DNA from: Euryodendron excelsum
Taxonomy: Eukaryota > Streptophyta > Magnoliopsida > Ericales > Pentaphylacaceae
NCBI GenBank assembly: GCA_033060915.1
Contig: CM065396.1
Span: 3,436,001 to 3,500,000, forward strand
Length of the DNA stretch: 64,000 bases
Direction of reading: 5' to 3'
Shown here: positions 49,195-61,434 of the stretch, one piece after another
Layout of the letters: the number at the start of each line of letters is the position of its first letter
How positions within the stretch are numbered: the first letter of the stretch is position 1
Program-made: the position numbers and the translations under genes
Notes under the pieces: model-generated
The model's input: the letters and a program-made list of their open reading frames with translations, nothing else
Databases searched by the model: none
Told to the model about the DNA's origin: nothing

Positions 49195-49520
49195 ATCTTC
49201 CAACCCAACCCTAGGTTAACTTGACCCTAGTTATCCAACCCTAGATTAACTTGACCCTAGTTATCTAACCTTAGCTTAACTTGACCTTAGTTGTCCAACC
49301 CTAGGTTAACCTAACCTGAGTTAGTTAACCCTAGGTCACCTTAACCCTAGGTTAACAAAGCCCATGTTAGTTGACCCTAGGTCACTATAACCCTAGGTTA
49401 ACTAAACCCTAGTTGATTAACCTTAGGTCACCTCAACCCTAGGTTAACCTAACCCAAGTTAGTTAACCTTAGGTTACCCTTAACCTTAGGTCAACCCAAC
49501 CTAGGTTAGTATACTTTAAG
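49195..49520. repeat. Telomere-like tandem repeats in LTR 1
   Basis: About 15 units of AACCCTAGNTTAAC / GACCCTAGTTATCC type, roughly 15 bp each and often paired into 30-bp units. AACCCTA is the complement of the plant telomere unit TTTAGGG, but the spacing is not the 7-bp telomere period. Confidence 0.85.
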
Positions 49521-50886
49521 GTTCCAACTCATGGACCCCTTTTAAATGTTCTTATTTAAAACTACTTTCATAACCCCTTTTTCCAAAACCTCCTACCTTC
49601 CCAAAATTTCAAAAACCAACTCCATAACCTTTTCAAATACTCCTACACCCTATCTTTAAATTGTTTCCAAAAATATTTTCAAGAACTTACAACCCTAAGG
49701 TGTCCCTACCCCTTCTATGGTTAGGGATTCCAAAGGAAGGTGATATATTAAGAATAACCTCCAAGGTTGTCCATATTAGAGTTCCAAAGTCCGAGGTGTT
49801 TTCAAAAACCGCTTTTAAAAACTTTTCAAAGGCCAATTTACTAAAGCACTCCAAAATCACACCTCCAAGGTTTTCAAAACACGACTTCAAAATATTTTCA
49901 AAACTCTTTTGAGTTATTTCAAAGCACTTCGAAAACTCCCTCGAGTTGTTCCAAAAATATTTCAAAACTCTTCAAAACCCTATTTCAAGAGTGTTTTTCA
50001 AAAACCTTCAAGTTGTATTCCAAAAACACTCCAACATCCGACTTCAAATCCAAATTCTCAAATCTTTTTCTAAAGACCACAAAGTGTCTTCAAACCATTC
50101 AAAAGACCTCAAAGCGTCTTCAAACATTCCAAAGGTCATAATGCGTCTACTTTCCATCGAGCTGTTACCCGAACTACGAATGACTTGATTCTCACCAAAT
50201 GAGATACGTAGGCAATCTAAAATGGTGCAGTCATAAGTTCTATTTCAACCCCAATCTCGTTTTCAAAGGTTTCTGTCAATTCAAAGTTTCTATCTTAAAC
50301 CCCTTGAAAACTCCTATATTTTCAAACTTCTTCCAAAACCTGCATCATGCATCATTCATTCGAAAAATGATGACTAAACCCCGTTTTAAAAATTCTAAAG
50401 TGGATACTAAGTGGATAAAGGTAACTGATTATTCTAGTGAGTGAACAAATGGTGATTAGATATGTAGGTATCGAAAGGGCGGGATAGGGTGATGATCTTA
50501 GGATATCTTCTCTACATGTAACCAACCCCCGGACGTAAGATTTCTATTTTCGAATGACCAAAATGGAGTTACTTTCAAAAAGGGCTTAAAACTTTCTAAA
50601 AGTTGCCAAGCAACATATTTTCTTAAAAAACAATCTCAAGGGAGTTTTTCAAAACCTTTTTTCAAAAATCCTGAGTTTAATCTCTGGATTAACACTTAGT
50701 TTTAGGTGCCCTAACTCACCTTAATCAAGTTAGGTGGTGACTCCTCTTTTTCTAGAAAGCCCTTGATCAAATCAATTTCAAGTTTAAACCTAGTCGCACT
50801 CGTCCTTGTAGGAAGATGAGTTCTAATGATAGAGTTTCGTGTTTTCCCGAGCCGAAAGGACTTGGTTCAAAAATTGGGATGTGACA

Positions 50887-50907
50887 GCTGCCGACTCCAC
50901 TAGGGAC
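50887..50907 (+). promoter_or_regulatory. Primer-binding-site-like sequence after LTR 1
   Basis: Directly after the LTR end lies GCTGCCGACTCCACTAGGGA, close to the TGGCGACTCC...GGGGA-type primer site (tRNA-Arg) I associate with Tat/Ogre elements. The copy after LTR 2 is more decayed (GCTGCTGAATCCATTGGAGA). Confidence 0.6.
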
Positions 50908-52850
50908 ACCTAGAGGGTTAGGCTATTATCTTGTCTCTTCACCCTTCACTCACCCTGAATCTCCGGTTACCTTATCCAGTTTTATTCAGTTGTCAAAAAT
51001 TTTCTAAGTTTTTAAGAAGTTTTTCAAAACCTTAAGTTGTAAGAAACGAACATTATTTTCCAAAACACTTTTCAAATAAGTGTCATCACTTGCATTCATA
51101 TGCTCGCACTCATGCTCTGGCATCAACATCCATTTGCATGCTTTTGCATTGCTTTCCACTTTCATTAACGATTCATTTTATTCTGCATTGAGTTCTTTAA
51201 AAAGTCACTGACTCCTTGCATTTTCTTTTGTAGGTGAACCTTTATTCACATTTTATTTTATGTTATAATTAATTGCCATGTATGTGATGAATGGACAGGA
51301 CGTGATGTGTGTTGTTGGGTCCTTTCCTCCATTTTTAAAAATTTCACACACAATTGGTGCGCTCACTTGCATTTGCATTTTGCATATATTACCTGGTTAC
51401 TATGCTTTTAGATAGAAGGGGGAACAATATATTGACTGTGGGCGGATGCTGTGTCAGTTTCTTAGCTTACGGTCTCTTGATAGTTCCCCCGCTCAAACCA
51501 CCAACCAAAGACGGAGTTCACCCTTTCGGGGGTGAATGTCGGAGGTTTGAAGGTTCGGGAACCGAGATTTTTAGGAAACAGTAGTAAACCCCTAACCTCA
51601 TGCTCATGTTGCACCCCATCCATAGCCAAACCTCTGCCGGATTTAGGATACGCGCGTTAATTTCAAAACCAAGAAGGAAAGGGAGACCGCTTTACTTTCC
51701 TTTATTTTTTGTTCAATTCATGCTGTTGTGCTACTTAATATTCATCATTATGTTATGTATATATCTCTTCGCATCATTACTGCTTATGCATAGGAATTTA
51801 TTTCAAGATAAGAGTTCCCAAAGTAACTTAAGTTAGTGCATTTTCATGTATCTAATTAACCCTTAGAGAAAGGCCCAAATACCTTCTTACTCGAATAAAG
51901 CCAACCAAAACTCCTAAGGGTACAAAGAGATCCTAAGGACTCATGGTACACATCAAAGTCATCTCATAAAGAGGGGCCCCAATCCCTCTTTGCTCACAGA
52001 GATAGGGCTGCCAAGAAGACAAGGGGCAATCCGAAATCAAGATCTCTCACCGACCTCCATCAAAGAAGGTATATCTGAAGACCCAAGAGTAGTTTAGGAT
52101 TTCAAATGTAAAAATAGAATAGGCGAAAAGTCCTAAGGAAAATTATCCCCTTCCCCTTCAAATGTACTTTCAATTCCATATACAGAAAAAAAAAAGAATC
52201 AAATGTAATAAAACTGTCTTTCCTACTTTTATCGAATGAATGCATGAATGTGTGAATGAATGAATGAACATGCTCGCACAGGTATGGTACTGTATATAGG
52301 GGCAGCCCCCTATCTCCAAAAGTGAGCCAACACATCATGCTTAGTCCTCCTCGAATAGCAGGGGCACCCCTAAGACTTGTATTGCATAAAAACTTTCAAA
52401 TTAAAGAACTAACTTTTCTCTTTTCCTTATTTTTCACTCTCTCTTCCTCCTCATTTCAAAGAAAGAAAAGAAGGGATAAAGCCCACGGTTGCAGAGAACT
52501 CCCCTGTATAGGTCGCCATCTTAGAAAGAAGCAGTTACTCATTTCAGATTATATAGCATCCTTGGAGTCATTCAATATGCCACCAAGCTCAGCCCTTAAG
52601 CAAGGCTAGCCTTAGCTACTGGAAGAAATAAGAGGACTTGGGAGTAGGACGACCAAAATAAAAACAATGGTCTCTTTGCTCCTATCCCATGCAGGTATAA
52701 CACTCGATGAGCAGGTGGAAGCTCTCTAGGTCCAAACGCATAAAGAACATATTGTCCTCCAAAAAAGGACCAAGGGAAAAGATCGAGATTACACCCCGTT
52801 GGCTTGCTCTCTAGCAACCTCCTACCAACGGCTTCGCCAAGCCAATCATC

Positions 52851-53213
52851 TTGTCCCAGTACCTCCCATGCCTATCTTCAACCGAACCTCTGGAATGCTT
52901 CTCTCTGAGGCATAAAATTCAGGACTTAATTGAGTTAAAAGTTATTGGTACACAAGAAGACAACCTAACTCCTGTCTCTTCCTGCCTATTATTGAACCAC
53001 ACCAACAATTTTATCACAGGAGATGAGGTTGGTCTAGCTAGTCCCGGCAAAGGAAAGGATAGCATTGAGAAGCTGCAAGTCCTGGGGGGTAGCTGGGGCA
53101 CTGCATCTGAAGCAAAAAAAGGAAAGAAAAAAAGTGGTCCACCACTACACCATCACCACTGGTGCCCTGAAAGCCGTAGACAGCAACTCGATCAGCCTTG
53201 CACAACCCAATGA
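52851..53213 (+). pseudogene. Gypsy gag remnant
   Basis: The 120-codon open frame includes ECFSLRHKIQDLIE near residues 15-28, matching the CFALRHKIQDLID-type block found in gag polyproteins of plant Ty3/gypsy (Tat/Ogre-like) elements. The rest is not conserved enough to place. Adjacent frames carry other pieces of the same text, which shows frameshifts. Confidence 0.6.
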
Positions 53214-54135
53214 GGCACCTGGCAAGTGGAGCGTATAATCCCGAAGCCTGTCTAAGGAGCTTATCAATTCAAAAAGAAAAAGGAATGTTTTTTGTATTCA
53301 TTTACTTTCCTTCCTATCTCCTACTTTTCTTGTCCTTATTCCTGTCTTATGCTTATGATTTCAATTAAGGCAATGCCATGTAAAAATAAATAAATAAATA
53401 AAAATGAAGGGCTCTAGTTCATTCCCTTTGACTCATACTCTTGTGGATAATGATTGCTTTTAGGGATTCTTCCCCAATCTATAATGACTCGGCTTAAAGG
53501 ATGGGATAGTATGGGCAACCCATTCAACGGAGATTAAGACCTGTGAGAGAAAGATAGAGAGTGAAAGAGAGAAGGAAGATAGACTCAATAAAGAAATACA
53601 GAGCTTTGAATGATATCCTAGCTGAGCGATGGATAGCCGAGCTCCCAAAATATAGAAAAGCCATCGTTCAATCCTTCCAAAAGAAATAAATACTTCCCTT
53701 CACTTAGCCCACTAGAGCCATAAGTGATTTCCATTTAGATATCCCTAAACCAAGAATCATCCCTCATATTGGGGTAAGCGCATAATGGTTAATTCGATAG
53801 AAAGTACAGGGGTTTATTTAGAAATGTTGTCTAAATTTTGTAAAAAGGCTTTATGGATTAAGCAATTTAATCTGAAATGAAGAGTGGTCCTCGGTTCTAC
53901 TACCATACAGTTGGAGACAACCCCTTGCAAAGCCCACTTGAGCCGGTCACATCATTTGAAAAAATATATACCGACCTAATGATCATCGCCCACACTGGAT
54001 TAAGGCAAAAACCATAAACAAGAACTAATGACCAATGAAGATGGTGATTCCCAAGAGTATATGACAACAACGACATCTCTAAGAACAAGCACAGTAGCAA
54101 GTTTTGGTGCAAAGAAGAGTCTTGGATGACAAGCG

Positions 54136-54158
54136 AAAAAAAAAAAAAAAAAAAAAAA
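54136..54158. repeat. A23 homopolymer in the interior
   Basis: About 23 consecutive A, followed by GAAGAGG. It could mark an old poly(A)-type insertion, but no second hallmark was found. Confidence 0.8.
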
Positions 54159-55059
54159 GAAGAGGCAAAAAAAGAGAAAAGATAATGTCATCTCAAAATA
54201 GGAATGAAAACGTCGGTACCTCTAAAAGTCGACATAGGAACAAGTTTCTATGAAAAAGTTCTAATTAGAAGGGAAAAAAAAAGGTAAGAAGGAAAGAAGT
54301 GAGAAGGAAAGGGGAGTTAAAATTGCCAAAGGTGATCATGGGTCTTTCGAAACTCCATAAGTGATAATGTTTGAGCCTTTATATCCCTTTGTTCATAAAC
54401 CCCTTAACCTAGCCCACATTACGGTCCAAATTAAAGTCCTCTCAGATAAAAAAAAATTGCTTAGTCCAAATAAGCCTAAACAATAGGAAGACCAGTTTGA
54501 GAGAAAAAAAAATAAAAATAAAGAATGAGTAGGAATGTAGGGGCAATGTCATGTTCCAAGGTGTGCTCAAATAGTTTTAGTTTAAACAACCCACTAAAAA
54601 AAAATCTTTAAGCCTAAAATATCCCTTCATTTCTTACAACCCCCAAACCCGGCCTACATTACTGTCCTAAAAAAAGTCTTCTCGGATTGAGAGCTAAACT
54701 GTTTATTGCTCTGCAAAGGGCAGACAAGTTATTACACAAGTTATAGTGAAATATGAAGATCTGAGGGAGAAAACCAAGTGAGGACAGAAAATCCCCAAAC
54801 AGTAACCTCATAGAAAGTAGGGATAAGATAGCAGCAACCCAAAAGGTTAAGATCCCTTGAGAATGGTGCATATGCTATCACACCCTGACAAGAATGGGAG
54901 AAAACCAAAAGGGCAGGATCCTGGAAGGGAAGCAAAATACCTAGAGTATGGGCCTTAGGGCAATTCTGGGGCATTCTTCATAAATAACTTTTATTCACGC
55001 AGTGCTTGTGTATTCATAACATATATAACTTGTATATCCATGCAATTCCTGTGTAGTTC

Positions 55060-55345
55060 AATTCTATTCATGCATTCATAAAAAAGTATGAAATGCTTCC
55101 AATTTCATTCATGTACGTGCAAGTATGACATGCATTCAAAACCTATCTCTATACATTCATAAAAAAGTATGATATGCATTCGTTTGCATTTACGTGAATT
55201 CATCAAAAAGTATGACATACATTCAAAATCTATCTATATGCATTCATCGAAAAGTATGATATGCATTCATGTATGTGCATTCATCAAAAAGTATGACATG
55301 TACTCATTTCCTCATATATCAACTTGTGCATTAATCTAAAAGTAT
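55060..55345. repeat. Tandem array 1: AAAAAGTATGAYATGCATTC units
   Basis: About seven units of 35-50 bp, each with CATTCATMAAAAAGTATGA then ATGCATTCA. Alternate copies carry an extra AAACCTATCTCTATA. Confidence 0.85.
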
Positions 55346-55549
55346 GATGTGCATTCATTTTAACCTGTGGTGGACTTATACAGTATATACCAAACGACAT
55401 GTCTAACAAAATACACTGACAAGTGTTTAGGTGGTTACAAAAAAAACAATATCCCAGAAGGTCTTTCAGCCAGAATCCAAGCGCTTTACAAAAGAAATGG
55501 TGTACACCCTAGAAAATCCGAATTGTCATCCATGGACAATAAGAAACAG

Positions 55550-55740
55550 AGAATGGGGCACTGAATCACCCTCGACCTCCCCAATCAACCATGAATAGCC
55601 TAATCCAACCTTTTTCAAAACCACAGAGAATAGGGCAATGACCTACCCTCGACCATCCCAATTAGTGTCAGCCTGACTCGAGCTCTTCAAATCGTAAAAA
55701 CTGGGGCAACGACCCACCCTACACTTCCCATTCAATTGCA
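55550..55740. repeat. Short direct repeats: GGGCAAYGACCCACCCTCGACC units
   Basis: Three diverged copies of GGGGCAMTGAMYCACCCTCGACC-like text at about 55555, 55630 and 55693, spaced about 60-75 bp. Confidence 0.6.
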
Positions 55741-56029
55741 AACCAGTTGATCCATTCAAGAAAAACTGACCGATTGGTGTTTGACCTTCTAAATACCTCA
55801 AACCTTTCAAAAGGAGGCCTCACCCCCTCCAAAACAAAATTGAAGAACCCAAGGAAGCATCTTACCCAGAATTTGATCATGCCAATCAGAGGCAAAAGTC
55901 AACAATCAACACATCAAAAGAACATTATTCTCAAAAAAATCTCAATCCAAGAAGCAGCAAATGTCATTTTCTCCAACATTCAAGACAAAAGAACTACAAG
56001 CAAATCCCTCATATCAGCAAAGATTAAGT

Positions 56030-56505
56030 TTTCGAGCTTCCTTCGAAATGCAGATTCGGTTTCAGAGCTTTCTCTGAAAAAGTAGATAGGGTTTCAGAGC
56101 TTCCTTTGAAAAAGCAGATCGGGTTTTCACGCTTCCTCTGAAAAAGCAGATTGGGTTTCAGAGCTTTCTTTGAAAAAGCAAATTAGGTTTTCAAGCTTCA
56201 TTAAAAAAAAATAGATTGGGTTTTCGAGCTTCTTCTAAAAAAGCAGATTGGGTTTCGAGCTTCCTCCAAAGAAGCATATATGGTTTCAAGTTTCCTTCGA
56301 AAAAGCAAATTGGGTTTCAAGGCTTCCTCCGAAGAAGTAGATTGAGTTTTAGAGCTTCTCCCTAAAAAGCAGATTAGGTTTCAGAACTTCCTCCGAAAAA
56401 GTAGAAAAGGTTTTAAAGCTTTCTCTAAAAAAGCAGATTGAGTTTTGGAGCTTCTTCCGAAAAAGCAGATTAGGTATCTGAGCTTTCCCCTTTGAAAGCA
56501 TATAT
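56030..56505. repeat. Tandem array 2: 32-bp unit, about 15 copies
   Basis: Each unit reads close to GAGCTTCCTCCGAAAAAGCA then GATTGGGTTTC. The copies are diverged by substitutions, and the array runs into array 3. Confidence 0.92.
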
Positions 56506-56805
56506 ATCAACCTTGAACCTCCCCAGAGGAGCCATATTCCGCCAAACGGAGTGTCAGTTCAAGAAGAATCAGTTTCATGATATCAACCTTGAACCTCCCC
56601 AAAGGAGGAGCATTTTGCTAGGCGGAGCGTTATTTCAAGAAGAACCAATTTCCAGATATCAACTTTGAACATTTCTGGAGGAGCAGCATTTCGCTAGAAA
56701 GAGTGTTAGTTCAAGAAGAATCAATGTCCAGACGTTAGCCCTAAAACTTCCTGGAGGAGTACCATTCCACCTGACAGAATGTCGGTTCAAGATAACTTAC
56801 TCTCC
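56505..56805. repeat. Tandem array 3: 76-bp unit, 4 copies
   Basis: Each unit has ATATCAACCTTGAACCTCCC then GGAGTGTNAGTTCAAGAAGAA. The fourth copy is the most diverged and lies just upstream of the polypurine tract. Confidence 0.88.
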
Positions 56806-56893
56806 AAAAATTTTCAACTTCAGACCCTCTAATTGCCTCGTGGTCAACATGGGATCCTTCATTTTTCATTTTCTGTCTTTGACAGGCAAAGGC

Positions 56894-56909
56894 AGAAAAG
56901 AGGGGCAAT
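56894..56909 (+). promoter_or_regulatory. Polypurine tract before LTR 2
   Basis: AGAAAAGAGGGGCAAT lies directly before the TGTAAGC start of LTR 2. It fits the plus-strand primer site in position and composition. Confidence 0.85.
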
Positions 56910-58340
56910 TGTAAGCACCTCATTTTTGCCCGCTCGGCAATCTCCGGCCTGACAGAACTCCCTTTCAAAACTCCATAAGCACATTCAAGCCCAAATCAAC
57001 TTTCAAACCGCTATCCAATTAGTCATCCACTTTTCGGGCCCGCTGGGTCCAATAGAGGCCTAATAACCAAACTTGCCCGTTGGGCCTCCAGGTACGTTTT
57101 GAGAAAGTTCAAAATCCCTCAAAATCGTAAGTCCACCTTTCCAAAGTGTTACTAAGTAGTTAGGCGTACTCTGCACACCATTTTGTCCGATTTTAGTGCC
57201 ATTTCGGCTAACACCGGTCAAAATAACCATTTTACCCCTAAACGGCCTAGTACCGTACAAATCCCACCGAACAGTGAAAAACTCTCTCGGGATTAGCGCT
57301 GAATGACCCGACACACTTAACATAACACTTCGATCCATTTCTAACCATTTTCAACCAAACTCGGCCAAAATGACCACTTTGACCCTGACAACCCTAACGC
57401 GCCTAACACGCCCCGAAACAACACTGGTCCTAGAATATTGAACGGTGGGTCTTGTCATACACCCCTGTTTAACCTAAGAAGGGCCTTACGACACTAAATA
57501 CCCCCGACTCAATAAAAGTTTCCCGGAGTGTCTCGCAGACGCTTCGCCAAAATTATCTTTTCTACCAATTCCCTGGTTATAACGCACCGTCAAATGACTT
57601 GACAAATGCGTAAATCGGGGAATTCCCGAAAGCTCGTTCATTGGTCTTTCCATCGAGACGGCTTGATTGGATAGATCGCTCTCCGAAGTCCCTCATTGCG
57701 TGGCTCGAAAACTGTTACTTTTAACCAACCCTGGAGCGTCTCGCAAACGCTCCGCCAAGATTGACATTTTCTTCGATTCCCTGATTAAAATGCATAATCA
57801 AACAACTTAAAAAATGCGTAAATTAGCGAATTCTTGAAAGTATTTATAGAGCACTTTCCATCGGTATGTTCCGATCGGTATGGTCCGATCGGAGAGATCG
57901 TTTCCCAAAGGCCTCGATTATGCAGCACAAAATAGTTACTTTTGAACACCTACAGAGCGTATTATAGACGGTCTGCAGAGATGCAATTTCATGCACACTT
58001 CCCGAGATGATATCTCACACTTTCGAACACCGTTCAAACTTTTTGAAAACTCAGAAGTTCACGAAAAACCCTAGGATAACACCGTGGATGCAACTGATTC
58101 CTCCAAAACCTTCCTGGTTGGCTCAATTATCGAGGCAAAGTTTACATAGACACTCCCCTAACCTGCGCCCAGATTTTGATTAGATTGACCAAACTTCGAT
58201 TAACCGTCAAGATTTAGCCAGTACAATGGGTGCCACGCGGCATTCAGACAATGGATTAGTACCGGCGCATATAGCATATGCGCTTGTGTAAATTTTACAC
58301 AGGCCCATGTCCTACATGAGCTATTGTCCAAAATTTTCCC

Positions 58341-58348
58341 TATAAATA
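58341..58348 (+). promoter_or_regulatory. TATA box in LTR 2
   Basis: TATAAATA in the context CCTATAAATACAGGCC, at the position equivalent to 47790 in LTR 1. Confidence 0.7.
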
Positions 58349-59756
58349 CAGGCCTCTCCCTTTGCATATTCCAGAATCGAAATTGATAGCGAAACTCTAG
58401 AAAAACTACTTCAGAACCTCGAATTCCTATATACATCCCATACCTCAAACACTTAGGCTAGATTCCACCTTCTCCTAACCCATATACTTCACCTATATAG
58501 CCTTCTACTCTATAGAACACTTCCTTCCCGCCCCTCAAGCAAACTTAAAGCCTTCCAAGCTCAAGTTAAGAAATCCATAGAAGATTATAAGTGTATTGAA
58601 GGCAAAAGGGAGTATTTCTTTTCTATTTTTGTCTTCCCCCACTCTTGTCTTCTCCCTCCTAGCCTACTTAGGCTATTCTCTATTTTAATCCCCATCTTCT
58701 ACCCCCCTTTTTTGCATGCTTGAAACAAGAGGGCTCTTAGTTCATGCCTAGAGGAAAGTTAGTGAGAGCCACTGTGTAGGGGGATCTCTTACCAGCCTAC
58801 TTTAAGATGGTATGGCCTTGGATCCCCTTGATTATGTGTAGCCTAAAGCCTTGTATGTATTCATGACCCCCTTGCATATTGCTATCTTATTCATATTTTG
58901 TGTGCTTGGCTTTATTTCCATGTTTATAACCATGTTTTTTCAAAACTCACACTATTCTCATTTTCATGCCATTTCCAAGTTCAATACTCTTTTCAAAATG
59001 GTTCTAAATGTTGGTCCTTTGAAGCTTAGGATGAGATTTTAAGAAATCATACATTCGAAAATCCCTCCATTAACCCCCTAACTCCCATTTTTGCTTCTTT
59101 GCATTCCCACTTGCATGAAAATGGTTTCCAAATTCTTTAATTCTCAAGGTTTCTATTCTCACAACTTTAGTGGTTAGAATGGCCTCTATGGAACCCTCTC
59201 TCGAGTGGTCTCCCTTTTATAGTGGCTATAGGAGCCCTAAATTGTTAGAATAGTTCCCTTCTCTTTTTACTCTTGCACAAAAATGGTTTTCATATTCTTT
59301 GACTTCTAGGGTTTCTATTCTCTCAAGTTTAGTGGTTGGAAGGGTCCCATGGAACCCTCTCTTGAGTGGTCTCCCTTTTCATTGGCCATACGAACCTCAA
59401 CTTGCTAGAATGGTTTCCTTTTAAAATGGCTCTCAAAATCTTCCTCTCAAAGATGATTTTCAAAAGTTCATTCTTTCCATCCTTGCATTAAAAATGGTTT
59501 CTCAAAAGTTATCATCATTATGTTGATTATTGAAATCCCTGCTCTTGTCAAGATGAAGGTTATAACTGTTCTAAGAAAACCTTCTCCGGAATGGTTTCCA
59601 AGCACCAATCATATAAACCATACTCTTGGTTAGAGTCAAATTTTCATAGAAATAATATTCAAAAGGGTTGTCAACCAAAGTCCTTTGCATAAGATGATTT
59701 GTTTTCTAAAACTCTTTTAAAAAATGCACAAAATCACCTTTCAAAACGATCTTCCA

Positions 59757-60060
59757 ACCCAACCCTAGGTTAACTTGATCTTAGTTATCCAACCTTAGAT
59801 TATCTTGACCCTAGTTATCTAACCCTAGCTTAACTTGACCCTAGTTGTTCAACCTTAGGTTAACCTAACCCGAGTTAGTTAACCCTAAGTCATCCTAACC
59901 CTAGGTTAACCAAACCCATGTTAGTTGACCCTAGGTCACTATAACTAAACCCTAGTTGATTAACCGTAGGTCATCTCAACCCTAGGTTAACCTAACCCAA
60001 GTTAGTTAACCTTAGGTCACCTTTAACTTTTGGTCAACCCAACCTAGGTTAGTATACTTC
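59757..60060. repeat. Telomere-like tandem repeats in LTR 2
   Basis: These have the same AACCCTAGGTTAAC/GACCCTAGTTATCC unit types as LTR 1, with one block of about 16 bp missing near 59941 (ATAACTAAACCC instead of ATAACCCTAGGTTAACTAAACCC). Confidence 0.85.
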
Positions 60061-61434
60061 AAGGTTCCAACTCATGGACCCCTTTTAAATGTTCTTCCTA
60101 TTTAAAGCTACTCTCATAACCCCTTTTTCCAAAACCTCCTACCTTCCTGAGATTTCAAAAACCAACTCCATAACCTTTTCAAATACTCCTACACCCTATC
60201 TTTAAATTGTTTCCAAAAATATTTTCAAGAACTCACAACCCTAAGGTGTCCCTACCCCTTATATGGTTAGGGATTCCAAAGGAAGGTGATATATCAAGAA
60301 CAACCTCCAAGGTTGCCCATATTAGAGTTCCAAAGTCCTAGATGTTTTCAAAAAATGCTTTTAAAAACTTTTCAAAGGCCAATTTACTAAAGCACTCCAA
60401 AATCACACCTCCAAGGTTTTCAAAACAAGACTTCAAAATATTTTCAAAACTCTCTTGAGTTATTTCAAAGCACTTCGAAAACTCCCTCGAGTTGTTCCAA
60501 AAACATTTCAAAACACTTTAAAACCCTATTTCAAGAGCGTTTTTCAAAAACCTTCAAGTTCTATTCCAAAAACACTCCAACATCCGACTTCAAATCAAAA
60601 TTCTCAAATCTTTTTTCAAAGACCACAAAGTGTCATCAATCCATTCAAAAGACCTCAAAGCGTCTTCAAACATTCCAAAGGCCATGATGCAACTACTTTC
60701 CATCGAGCTGTTGCCCGAACTACGAATGACTTGATTCTCGCCAAATGAGATACATAGGCAACCTATAATGGTGCAATCATAACTTCTATTTCAACCCCAA
60801 TCTCGTTTTCAAAGGTTTCTATCAATTCAAAGTTTCTATCTCAATCCCCTTGAAAACTCCCATTTTTTCAAACTTCTTCCAAAACTTACATTATGCATCA
60901 TTCATTCGAAAAGTGATGACTAAACCTGGTTTTTAAAATTCTAAAGTAGTTACTAAATGGATAATGATAATCGATTATTCTAGTCAATGAACAAAGGGTG
61001 ATTAGATATGTAGGTATCGAAAGGGTAGGGTAGGGTGATGATTTTAGGATATCTTCCCTACACGTAACCAACCCCTGGACGTAAGATTTCTGTTTTCGAA
61101 TGACTAAAGTTGAGTTACTTTAAAAAAGGACTTAAAACTTTCTAAAGGTTAACAAGCAACCTATTTTCTGAAAAAACCCTCTCTCTCGGGAGTTTTTTTA
61201 AAACCTTTTTCGAGAACCCTGAGTTTAATCTCTGGATTAACACCTAGTTTTAGGTGCCCTAACTCACTTTAATCAAGTTAGGTGGCGACTCCTCTTTTTC
61301 TAGAAAGCCCTTGATCAAATCAACTTCAAGTTTAAACCTAGTCGCACTCGTGCTTCTAGGAGGATAAGTTCTAATGATAGATTTTCGTGTTTTCTCGAGC
61401 CGAATAGACTTGGTCCAAAAACTGGGGCGTGATA

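Larger units (their letters stand above)
46404..50886 (+). repeat. LTR 1 of the large-LTR element (4483 bp)
   Basis: It begins TGTAAGCACCTCATTTTTGC and ends GGGATGTGACA. It aligns along its whole length with LTR 2 (56910-61434), with many scattered substitutions (about 15 in the first 180 bases by eye) and a few indels. It contains a TATA box, telomere-like repeats and a long TTTTCAAAA-rich region. The five bases before it are GAGTA. Confidence 0.9.
50887..56909 (+). other. Interior of the large-LTR element, mostly non-coding
   Basis: The first 1.9 kb also occurs after LTR 2 (61435-63385). No RT, integrase or protease motif was seen in any frame. The interior has a gag remnant (52851-53213), a GAATGAAT repeat (52237-52270), an A23 run (54136-54158), and three tandem arrays between 55060 and 56805. 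Open frames elsewhere are short and resemble nothing known. Confidence 0.75.
56910..61434 (+). repeat. LTR 2 of the large-LTR element (4525 bp)
   Basis: It begins TGTAAGCACCTC and ends GGGGCGTGATA (the terminal CA has become TA). It carries a TATA box (58341-58348), telomere-like repeats (59757-60060) and, compared with LTR 1, an extra segment of about 40 bp at 58283-58325 with the perfect palindrome GTGTAAATTTTACAC. No target duplication follows; the element interior continues instead. Confidence 0.9.

Noticed and set aside
55747..56085. 112-codon plus-strand frame in the large-LTR interior
   Set aside because: Runs into the 32-bp tandem array; no gag or pol motif.
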